Below are positions 1-6,037 of a stretch of 7,520 nucleotides of DNA, piece by piece. Source of the stretch: CAKZYD01 sp039814715 (lineage in GTDB: Bacteria; Pseudomonadota; Alphaproteobacteria; Sphingomonadales; CAKZYD01). The DNA is taken from positions 1 through 7,520 of the forward strand of contig JBCCAR010000061.1 in NCBI GenBank assembly GCA_039814715.1, in the 5' to 3' direction. The stretch's first letter is position 1. The number at the start of each line of letters is the position of its first letter. A program made the translations under genes and the position numbers. The notes below the pieces were generated by a model. The model had not been told where the DNA came from. It searched no databases and saw only the letters and a program-made list of their open reading frames with translations.

Positions 1-1569
1 CCCGCCGCAGCGCAGCAAGAGGTCATTTCATGGGCGCTGCGTCGGCGCTGGCTTTTCCTCTCTGCCGTGCCGTCCGCGCTGCTACTCGCAGTCACCACAC
101 ATATTACCACCGATGTGGTGGCCATCCCCCTGCTGTGGGTAATTCCCCTGGCGCTCTATCTGCTAACACTGGCGATCGTTTTCACCAAAAGGCCGACCAT
201 CTCGCACGCCTTGATGATGGAGTTACAACCCTTCTGCGTCATCGCAGCCCTCCTGACCATGAATGTCCTTGGCGGCATCCGTGTAACAATTCTTGGCGGC
301 ATCGCCATCGCAGCCTTTTTCACAACGACAATGGTGGCGCATAGACGCCTTGCTGATCTGCGGCCAAGCGCGGCCCATCTCACACAATTCTACATCTTTA
401 TGTCACTTGGCGGCGTGCTGGGCGGGGCATTTGTTGCGCTCATCGCGCCAGTGGTGTTCAATTCCATTATAGAATATCCAGCGGTATTGCTGCTTGGCCT
501 GTTAACGCGCCCGCTTAAACCCGCTCGCACACGCCTTGATCTCTACGTCCCAGCCTTCATCGCGCTCGTGGTTCTAGGAACCGACTTCGTTTTTGATATC
601 TATGGTTTCGCAGAGCCTTATACACTCGCCATTCTCGTATTGTTCGTTCTTGGCACAGTGTCCGCGGGCACCGCTAGCGTTCGGCTGGTTTTATTAGCGG
701 TCGCCGCTATTTTGTTCAGCGTCGTCAGCGTGCAGCAGGCTGATATGCCGCAAAATGTGCATCAAGTCCGCTCGTTCTTCGGCGTTCACAAAGTGCGCGA
801 AAGCGCTGACGGCCTCCAGCGCCAGTTGCTGCACGGAACAACCGTGCACGGCATGCAATCTCTCATCGATGGAGAAGAAACGAAGCCTCTCTTATACTAC
901 GATGCAGATGCCGGCGGTGGGCGTGTGATCACGGCATTGTCCCAGGCGGGCCGGCTCAGCCGTGTGGGCGCAATAGGCCTTGGAGCTGGAGCGCTGTCTT
1001 GCTATGCGCAGCCCGGTCAAGATTGGACATTCTTTGAAATCGATAGCCATGTGATCTCCATGTCCACTGGAGACGGTCTTTTCACCTTGATGAGCCGCTG
1101 CGCGCCTGGCGCGACAATTGTGGAAGGCGATGGCCGCCTAACACTGGCAAAGCAGGAGAACGACACCTTTGATCTTCTGGTGCTAGATGCCTTTAGCTCC
1201 GATGCGATTCCGCTTCATTTGCTGACCCGCGAAGCCCTAGCGCTCTATAGGCAAAAACTGAGCGCCGATGGCGTCCTATTGCTGCATATCTCAAACCGCT
1301 TTTTAGACCCGGAACCCGCAATTGCAACGCTGGCGAAGGATGCGGGATTGGCAGTGAAAGTGTTCGACTTCATACCCACCGATCCAAGCGATAAAACAAA
1401 GACAGGATCAACTTGGGTCGCCATGTCCGCAGATATGGCCTTTTTGGAAAACCTCGTCCCGCTCGCGGCCACCGACAACGCCGTGAATGCATGGCGTGGG
1501 CCGCGGTTTCAGCCAGACTTCCCTGTCTGGACGGACACCTATTCAAACGTGCTTGCTATCCTGCGCTAG
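1..1569 (+). CDS. Membrane-anchored spermidine-synthase-like protein, 5' end outside window
   Basis: This is the C-terminal 522 residues of a two-part protein. The first ~240 visible residues are very hydrophobic and form several membrane helices, including the conserved run TTDVVAIPLLWVIPLALYLL at about 103-162. From about base 740 the chain becomes soluble and shows a Rossmann methyltransferase/spermidine-synthase fold: HGTTVHGMQ (832-858), the SAM-type glycine loop GLGAGALS (976-999), the acidic strand FEID soon after, DAFSSDAIP (1186-1212), and the ending WTDTYSNVLAILR. This matches the 'fused MFS/spermidine synthase' family, usually about 700 or more residues. The frame is open leftward to base 1, and homologues carry more membrane helices before this point, so the GTG at 67 is not the start. 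The substrate is unknown: the family name comes from the fold, and aminopropyl transfer has not been shown. It precedes ilvA by 124 bases with no obvious functional link. Confidence 0.85.
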   Translation, partial: PAAAQQEVISWALRRRWLFLSAVPSALLLAVTTHITTDVVAIPLLWVIPLALYLLTLAIVFTKRPTISHALMMELQPFCVIAALLTMNVLGGIRVTILGGIAIAAFFTTTMVAHRRLADLRPSAAHLTQFYIFMSLGGVLGGAFVALIAPVVFNSIIEYPAVLLLGLLTRPLKPARTRLDLYVPAFIALVVLGTDFVFDIYGFAEPYTLAILVLFVLGTVSAGTASVRLVLLAVAAILFSVVSVQQADMPQNVHQVRSFFGVHKVRESADGLQRQLLHGTTVHGMQSLIDGEETKPLLYYDADAGGGRVITALSQAGRLSRVGAIGLGAGALSCYAQPGQDWTFFEIDSHVISMSTGDGLFTLMSRCAPGATIVEGDGRLTLAKQENDTFDLLVLDAFSSDAIPLHLLTREALALYRQKLSADGVLLLHISNRFLDPEPAIATLAKDAGLAVKVFDFIPTDPSDKTKTGSTWVAMSADMAFLENLVPLAATDNAVNAWRGPRFQPDFPVWTDTYSNVLAILR

Positions 1570-1693
1570 CAGCCTCTTACCAGTTCCAACGCATTCTCCT
1601 TTGCTTGATGCGCCCGCCCGTGTTAGCTGCCCGGCAGGCAGGGCGTCCGCTGTAAAGAAAGCGCTCTGCTGCAAAGAGAAAGGCAGGAAGGCA

Positions 1694-2947
1694 ATGGCGC
1701 AAACGCAGCAAAAACCGCTCGATTTAGAGGCTCTGGCCGTGACGCCAGGAATGGTGCGTGATGCGGCCAAGGCCATTGAAGGCGCCGTGCGATTAACGCC
1801 GTGCGAGCGCAGCATCACTTTAAGCGCTGTGACAGGCAGCAATATTGTTTTAAAATTTGAGAACCTGCAATTTACCGCCGCCTTTAAAGAGCGCGGCGCG
1901 CTCAATTGTCTTCTCAAACTATCAGAAGAAGAAAGACAGCGCGGAGTTATCGCCATGTCCGCGGGCAACCACGCCCAAGGCGTAGCCTACCATGCCAGCC
2001 GCCTCGGCATTCCGGCGAAGATTGTCATGCCAGAAGGCACACCGCTGGTGAAAGTTGAAAACACAGCGGTGCTTGGCGCGGACGTGATTGTCCATGGCGA
2101 AATTTTAGAAGAAGCAACGCAGCACGCCAAACAGCTGGCGAAGGAAGAAAACCGCGTTTTCGTGCATCCCTTTGATGACCCTGACGTGATCGCCGGACAA
2201 GGCACCATCGCGCTGGAGATGCTATCGGCCTTTCCAGAGCTAGATGTGTTGGTCATTCCCATCGGCGGCGGCGGGCTGATTAGCGGTATGGCCGTTGCTG
2301 CAAAAAACATCAATCCGGGCATTGAGATTGTCGGTGTGCAGGCGGAGCTTTACCCTTCTATGTTCTCGGCTATGAATGGCCTGGACCTTCCTTGCGGCGG
2401 TGATAGCCTGGCAGAGGGTATTGCCGTCAAACACCCAGGCGAAATGACCAAAACGCTCGTCAGGGCTTTGGTGGACGACATTGTCACCGTCAGTGAAGAT
2501 GATCTCGAACATGGCGTCTCCATGCTCTTAAACGTTGAGAAAACCGTTGCAGAAGGCGCGGGCGGCGCTGGCCTAGCAGCGGTTTTAGCCTATCCAGAGC
2601 GCTTTAAAGACCGCAATGTCGGTCTAGTGATATGCGGCGGCAATATTGACCCGCGCTTGCTATCAGCCATTTTGGTGCGAGACCTTATCCGCGAAGGCAG
2701 GCTTGCGCGGCTGCGTGTGCGCATGCGCGACATTCCTGGCCAACTTGTAAAAATCGCGAAAACCATTTCAGACCATGACGGCAATATCGTCGACGTGAAC
2801 CACCACCGGCTGCACACGAACCTGCCCGCCAAAGGCACGTTTTGCGACCTCGATGTGGAAACACGCGATGAAGCGGGCCTAAGCATGATTATCGACGACC
2901 TGCAAGGCCAAGGCTTTGAAGTGAAAAAGCTGGGCGTCGAAATTTAG
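1694..2947 (+). CDS. ilvA: Threonine ammonia-lyase, medium form with one C-terminal ACT domain
   Basis: A cytoplasmic PLP enzyme of 417 residues that converts L-threonine to 2-oxobutanoate and ammonia (EC 4.3.1.19), the first committed step to isoleucine or a route of threonine catabolism. The PLP lysine is K65 in FKERGA. The substrate loop SAGNHAQG is at 89-96, the phosphate-binding glycine loop GGGG at 191-194, and a further glycine-rich stretch GGGN lies near 315. Residues from about 340 form a single ACT domain (RVRMRDIPGQL and onward), which normally binds an amino-acid effector. The length fits the TdcB-plus-ACT type, not the ~514-residue E. coli IlvA. I chose the ATG at 1694 because AGGAAGG (1685-1691) sits just upstream and homology begins soon after; the same frame runs open to 1487, but that stretch does not resemble the family and overlaps the previous gene. 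Serine or threo-hydroxyaspartate activity is possible in this fold, but the ACT domain favours threonine. Confidence 0.93.
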   Translation: MAQTQQKPLDLEALAVTPGMVRDAAKAIEGAVRLTPCERSITLSAVTGSNIVLKFENLQFTAAFKERGALNCLLKLSEEERQRGVIAMSAGNHAQGVAYHASRLGIPAKIVMPEGTPLVKVENTAVLGADVIVHGEILEEATQHAKQLAKEENRVFVHPFDDPDVIAGQGTIALEMLSAFPELDVLVIPIGGGGLISGMAVAAKNINPGIEIVGVQAELYPSMFSAMNGLDLPCGGDSLAEGIAVKHPGEMTKTLVRALVDDIVTVSEDDLEHGVSMLLNVEKTVAEGAGGAGLAAVLAYPERFKDRNVGLVICGGNIDPRLLSAILVRDLIREGRLARLRVRMRDIPGQLVKIAKTISDHDGNIVDVNHHRLHTNLPAKGTFCDLDVETRDEAGLSMIIDDLQGQGFEVKKLGVEI

Positions 2948-2951
2948 CGCG

Positions 2952-2961
2952 GCGTTAACGC
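2952..2961. repeat. Perfect 10-base palindrome GCGTTAACGC
   Basis: Four bases past the ilvA stop codon the sequence GCGTTAACGC reads the same on both strands. There is no T-run after it, so it is not an intrinsic terminator. It could be a protein-binding site or chance; nothing else in the window repeats it in full. Confidence 0.3.
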
Positions 2962-2962
2962 T

Positions 2963-3008
2963 GCGGCGCATACACTGCCAGCTGGTAAAGAAGTAGGTGG
3001 TGCGCCGC
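2963..3008 (+). promoter_or_regulatory. Candidate stem-loop in the motB leader, enclosing the ribosome-binding region
   Basis: GCGGCGCA (2963-2970) is perfectly complementary to TGCGCCGC (3001-3008). The 30-base loop holds the only purine-rich stretch before motB (AAAGAAGTAGG, 2987-2997) and a small CCAGCTGG palindrome (2978-2985). If the stem forms in mRNA it would restrict access to the ribosome-binding region. The pairing is seen in the sequence; the regulatory role is inference, and an 8-base GC-rich match could arise by chance. Confidence 0.3.
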
Positions 3009-3011
3009 GTC

Positions 3012-3929
3012 ATGTCGAATGAACGCCCGATTGTTATCAAAAAGGTGAAGAAAGTGTCCGGCGGCGGACACCATGGCGGCGCGTGGAAAGTGGCTTATGC
3101 CGACTTTACCACCGCTATGATGGCGTTTTTCATGCTGCTGTGGCTTCTCAACGTGTCTGATGAGGTCACGTTGCAAGGCCTGGCGGATTATTTCACGCCG
3201 ACCAACGCGTCCATGTCGAACTCCTCTGGGGCAGGCGGCATTCTGGCTGGCACGCAGATGGAAAGCTCGGGCGCATCAAATTCAGGCTCTGCGACCATTT
3301 CGTTTGAATCCCCACCAAAAGTGCAAAATACAACGCAGGACAACGAGGCGGAATCAGGCGATTCCTACCGCCAAGGCATCGCTGAAGAGAAAGCCAGCTA
3401 TGACTGGGAAGCCAAAATTGTCACCCGTGAAGACAAGATGTTTGGCGAAGTGCAGCAAGCGCTGAAAACCGCTATTCAGGACTCCGAGACGCTCAAGCGT
3501 CATCAAGACCAAATCATCGTCGAACAAACGCCGGAAGGTCTGCGCATTCAGCTCATCGACAAAGACCGCCGCTCGATGTTTAAGCGCGGCTCTGCCGAAC
3601 TTTATCCATTTGCACAGAAACTGCTGACCACTGTCGGCACCGTTATTCAAGGATTGCCAAACCGTATTGCTGTGTCTGGACATACAGATTCAACGCCCGC
3701 CGCCGCCGGAGATTATGGCAATTGGGAGCTCAGCGCAGACCGCGCCAATGCAGCCCGCCGCGTGATTCGCAGTTCAAAAGTGCGCGCAGACCGCTTTTCT
3801 GAGGTCACAGGGCGCGCTGATACCGAGCCATTGTTTCCTGATGAGCCACTGCGACCGGAAAATAAGCGAGTAACCTTATTATTGCTGAGAGAAGCACCGG
3901 TTGTAGCACCTGATTTCGGGCAGAACTGA
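3012..3929 (+). CDS. motB: Flagellar motor stator protein MotB
   Basis: A 305-residue inner-membrane protein that, with MotA, forms the ion-conducting stator of the flagellar motor and anchors it to peptidoglycan. A short basic N-terminus (IKKVKK at 9-14) leads into the family motif WKVAYADF (25-32) and one membrane helix (about 27-48). D31 is the conserved ion-binding aspartate, equivalent to D32 of E. coli MotB. A Ser/Gly/Asn-rich plug and linker region spans about 50-97. The OmpA-like peptidoglycan-binding domain covers about 170-300, with GHTDS at 223-227 and NWELSADRA at 237-245. The length is close to E. coli MotB (308). The ATG at 3012 fits homologues best, but the purine-rich stretch lies rather far upstream, so in-frame GTGs at 2997 or 3000 remain possible and would add only four or five residues. 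No motA lies next to it, so its partner must be encoded elsewhere. Ion specificity (H+ or Na+) cannot be read from the sequence with confidence. Confidence 0.93.
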   Translation: MSNERPIVIKKVKKVSGGGHHGGAWKVAYADFTTAMMAFFMLLWLLNVSDEVTLQGLADYFTPTNASMSNSSGAGGILAGTQMESSGASNSGSATISFESPPKVQNTTQDNEAESGDSYRQGIAEEKASYDWEAKIVTREDKMFGEVQQALKTAIQDSETLKRHQDQIIVEQTPEGLRIQLIDKDRRSMFKRGSAELYPFAQKLLTTVGTVIQGLPNRIAVSGHTDSTPAAAGDYGNWELSADRANAARRVIRSSKVRADRFSEVTGRADTEPLFPDEPLRPENKRVTLLLLREAPVVAPDFGQN

Positions 3930-3958
3930 GCCAAAAAACTGCATTTTCCCCGCGTAAA

Positions 3959-3986
3959 TTGACGCGTTGCAAAAATTTTTTACCGT
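3959..3986 (+). promoter_or_regulatory. Weak sigma-70-like promoter candidate upstream of bpt
   Basis: TTGACG (3959-3964) is a good -35 match. Sixteen bases later comes TACCGT (3981-3986), a poor -10 that keeps only the first TA and the last T. It lies in the 147-base gap between motB and bpt, in an AT-richer patch (AAAAATTTTTT at 3971-3981). Low confidence. Confidence 0.2.
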
Positions 3987-4010
3987 TAACGAAGAAATCC
4001 GCTTGGTTGA

Positions 4011-4028
4011 TAGCCATTGCCATGGCTA
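4011..4028. repeat. Perfect 7-bp inverted repeat with 4-base loop upstream of bpt
   Basis: TAGCCAT (4011-4017), spacer TGCC, then ATGGCTA (4022-4028) form an exact dyad ending 48 bases before the bpt start. There is no T-run after it, so it is not a standard terminator. It could be an operator or a stem in the bpt leader; the role is unknown. Confidence 0.4.
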
Positions 4029-4076
4029 CAGTCGCGCTAATTGAGTTTAGATAAGAAGCGGTAAGCACGAGCGCGC

Positions 4077-4820
4077 GTGACCGACCAGTCCCTTCAATTT
4101 CCTCGGTTTTATGTAACCGCTCCAGCGCCCTGCCCCTATTTGCCGGGGCGGCAGGAGCGGAAGGTCTTTACAGAGTTGCGCGGGGATGAAGCTGGCCCTC
4201 TCAATGATGCCCTGAGCCGGGTGGGCTTTCGCCGCTCTCAATCTGTTGCCTATAGGCCGGCATGCGAAAGCTGCAGCGCCTGTATCTCAGTGCGCGTCAT
4301 TGCAGAAGATTTCAGCTTGTCGCGTAACATGCGCCGGGTTAGCGAACGCAATGGTGATTTATTTGTCCAAATCACCGACCCAATCGCAACACGCGAACAG
4401 TATCGCTTATTAAAATCTTATCTTTCCAATCGTCACCCTAGCGGCGGTATGGCTGATATGGATTTTCAAGAATATGCGGACATGGTAGAGCATTCCCCTG
4501 TCAGCACACGACTGTTTGAATACCGTTTGCCCACGCCGGATGGGCAGCCGGGACAACTCATAGCGTGCTGCCTCAGCGATATTCTGACCGACGGCCTGAG
4601 CATGGTCTATAGTTTCTTCGATCCCGGCCAAACGCGGCGATCTCTGGGCACCTACATTATCTTGCACCATATTGCTGAAGCAAAAGCGCGCCATCAACGC
4701 TATGTCTATTTAGGCTACTGGATAGAAGGCTCATCAAAAATGGATTATAAAGCGCGTTTCCAACCGATGGAGCGCCTGGGCGCGAATGGGTGGTCGCGCT
4801 TTGTGCTGGATAAGAAATAA
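4077..4820 (+). CDS. bpt: Aspartate/glutamate leucyltransferase (bacterial N-end rule), Bpt/ATE family
   Basis: A cytoplasmic enzyme of 247 residues that transfers leucine from Leu-tRNA to proteins with N-terminal Asp or Glu, marking them for ClpS/ClpAP degradation. Family landmarks run the whole length: FYVTAPAPCPYLPGR (11-25, with C19), RKVFTEL (28-34), GFRRSQ (50-55), the cysteine cluster YRPACESCSAC (C63, C66, C69), then RHPSGGMADM, GLSMVYSFFDP, RRSLGTYIILHHI, YLGYWIEGSSKMDYKARFQP and a closing GANGW. The length is normal for the family (about 240-250). The start is a GTG at 4077: homology begins right after it and the upstream sequence has no better in-frame start. No strong ribosome-binding site precedes it, so expression is probably modest. 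The gene is often annotated as arginyltransferase, but the bacterial form is known to transfer leucine. No aat, clpS or clpA lies in the window. It ends 34 bases before the TRAP binding-protein gene. Confidence 0.93.
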   Translation: MTDQSLQFPRFYVTAPAPCPYLPGRQERKVFTELRGDEAGPLNDALSRVGFRRSQSVAYRPACESCSACISVRVIAEDFSLSRNMRRVSERNGDLFVQITDPIATREQYRLLKSYLSNRHPSGGMADMDFQEYADMVEHSPVSTRLFEYRLPTPDGQPGQLIACCLSDILTDGLSMVYSFFDPGQTRRSLGTYIILHHIAEAKARHQRYVYLGYWIEGSSKMDYKARFQPMERLGANGWSRFVLDKK

Positions 4821-4854
4821 TAAAACCTGCGCTTTTTGACCTTGGGGACACACC

Positions 4855-5982
4855 ATGACGACGACCAAAGATAGGCGGCCATCACGCCGCCAGATGCTAG
4901 CCTATGGCGCTGCGGCGGCAACGATTGGCGCGTGTTCCGGCCAGAAGGCAGACGCCGACCAGGCCAGTGCCGCGCCGGTTAAAAAGCGCACACTGCGCAT
5001 GGTCACCACATGGCCGAAAAGCTTACCAGGCCTTGGCACCGGCGCACAGCGCCTCGCCGAGCGCATTACGACGCTCTCCAATGGGAGCCTAGAAGTGCGG
5101 GTCTATGCGGCAGGTGATTTGGTCAAGGCATTTGATGCCTTTGACGCCGTATCGCGCGGAAAAGCGGATATGTACCATGGCGGGGAGTATTATTGGCAGG
5201 GTAAATCCAAAGCCTATAATTTTTACGCAGGCGTCCCCTTTGGTATGACGGCAGATGAAATGGCGGCCTGGATTAACTTCCAGGGCGGTCAGGAGCTGTG
5301 GGATGAGCTTTCCGCAAAGTTCAACATCAAGCCCTTCGCCGCTGGCAACACTGGCACGCAAATGGGCGGCTGGTTTAAGCGGGAAATCAACAGTTTAGAC
5401 GACTTAAAGGGCCTGCGTATCCGCATGCCTGGTCTTGGCGGGGAAATCATGCGGCGGCTTGGGGCCGAACCAGTCACCAAATCTGCCAATGAATTGTATT
5501 TGGCGCTTAGCCAAGGGAACATCGACGCAACAGAGTGGATTGGCCCTTGGAATGATTTGACGTTGGGGCTGCATACGGCAGCAAAATACTATTATGGCCC
5601 CGGCTTTCATGAACCTGGCTCAACGCTGGCCCTGGGCGTTAATCTAGATGTCTTCAATAGCTTAAGCGACCATCAGCGCGCCGTAATTACCCAGTCCTGC
5701 CACGTCGAGCGGCATTTGATGCATGCAGAATATGATGCGAAAAACGCCGAAGCGCTCGACGTTCTGAAAACACAGTATGACATTACACCGCGCACTTTCC
5801 CAGCCGATGTCATGGCCGCCGCCCAGCGCGAAGCAGCCATTGTGTTGGATGAAGTCGCTAAAAGTGATGAGCTGACGGGCCGGGTGGTCGCGAGCTTCAA
5901 AGCTGCACTGAAAAAAGCGCGCCGTTGGGAAGCTGTCGCCCATGGTGCCTTCACCCAGGCGCGAAACGACGCCTTGGGCTAG
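4855..5982 (+). CDS. TRAP transporter substrate-binding protein (DctP type, TakP/FcbT1-like)
   Basis: The extracytoplasmic solute receptor of a Na+-driven TRAP importer, 375 residues. The N-terminus carries a twin-arginine signal (SRRQML, R11-R12), a short hydrophobic stretch, and a lipobox-like IGAC ending at C27, followed by an Ala/Asp-rich linker to about 43. The mature domain shows TRAP-receptor features: MVTTWPKS (49-56), TQMGGWFKREI (168-178), DLKGLRIRMPG (183-193), the TEWIGPWND block (226-234) and the YYYGPGFHEPG block (245-255). These resemble the TakP group (COG4663-like), which binds 2-oxoacids or related monocarboxylates. In TakP a Gln, an Arg and an adjacent Glu-Trp pair bind Na+ and ligand; the likely equivalents here are Q169, R190, E227 and W228. 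The start ATG has only a weak GGGGA upstream, but no other start gives a full signal peptide. The two permease genes follow. The exact ligand is inference; the family call is firm. Confidence 0.93.
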   Translation: MTTTKDRRPSRRQMLAYGAAAATIGACSGQKADADQASAAPVKKRTLRMVTTWPKSLPGLGTGAQRLAERITTLSNGSLEVRVYAAGDLVKAFDAFDAVSRGKADMYHGGEYYWQGKSKAYNFYAGVPFGMTADEMAAWINFQGGQELWDELSAKFNIKPFAAGNTGTQMGGWFKREINSLDDLKGLRIRMPGLGGEIMRRLGAEPVTKSANELYLALSQGNIDATEWIGPWNDLTLGLHTAAKYYYGPGFHEPGSTLALGVNLDVFNSLSDHQRAVITQSCHVERHLMHAEYDAKNAEALDVLKTQYDITPRTFPADVMAAAQREAAIVLDEVAKSDELTGRVVASFKAALKKARRWEAVAHGAFTQARNDALG

Positions 5983-5998
5983 GCTGGCTCTCTTTTTT
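5954..5998 (+). promoter_or_regulatory. Stem-loop at the end of the TRAP binding-protein gene, followed by a T-run
   Basis: CCCAGGCG (5954-5961) pairs with CGCCT plus GGG (5970-5978) with one bulged T, loop 5962-5969. A run of six Ts (5993-5998) follows, but 14 bases after the stem, so it is not a canonical intrinsic terminator. Because it sits at the 3' end of the receptor gene just before the permease genes, it may act as a partial terminator or an mRNA 3'-end protector. The pairing is seen; the function is inferred. Confidence 0.3.
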
Positions 5999-6037
5999 CT
6001 GCTAGCACCGCGCGAGTTTTCACCCCGCGGAGCACAT

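Noticed and set aside
67..69. GTG as start of the spermidine-synthase-like gene
   Set aside because: The frame is open to base 1 and the residues before 67 (ISWALRRRWLFLSA) continue the family pattern; the gene begins left of the window.
1627..1641. CTGCC/GGCAG hairpin as a terminator after the first gene
   Set aside because: The stem is only five base pairs and no T-run follows.
1608..1655. 15-codon ORF (MRPPVLAARQAGRPL) as a regulatory leader peptide for ilvA
   Set aside because: It is not rich in Ile, Val, Leu or Thr codons, has no ribosome-binding site, and no alternating terminator hairpins follow it.
1487..1693. N-terminal extension of threonine ammonia-lyase
   Set aside because: It would overlap the previous gene by 83 bases, has no family resemblance, and a good ribosome-binding site precedes the ATG at 1694.
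1570..1693. Promoter for ilvA in the intergenic gap
   Set aside because: I found no pair of -35 and -10 boxes with acceptable spacing; a promoter may exist but cannot be supported.
2997..3002. Tandem GTG codons as the motB start
   Set aside because: They are possible, but homologues start with an MSNE-like N-terminus matching the ATG at 3012; kept only as an alternative.
3951..3981. CGCGT/ACGCG stem followed by TTTTTT as a motB terminator
   Set aside because: The five-base stem is weak and the T-run starts about nine bases after it; not a convincing intrinsic terminator.
3805..4068. Minus-strand frame across the motB-bpt gap
   Set aside because: Most of it lies opposite motB and the protein resembles no family I recognise; no ribosome-binding site or promoter supports it.
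5942..6037. Upstream extension of the small permease
   Set aside because: It overlaps the receptor gene and has no family match; the ATG at 6038 has GGAG at good spacing.
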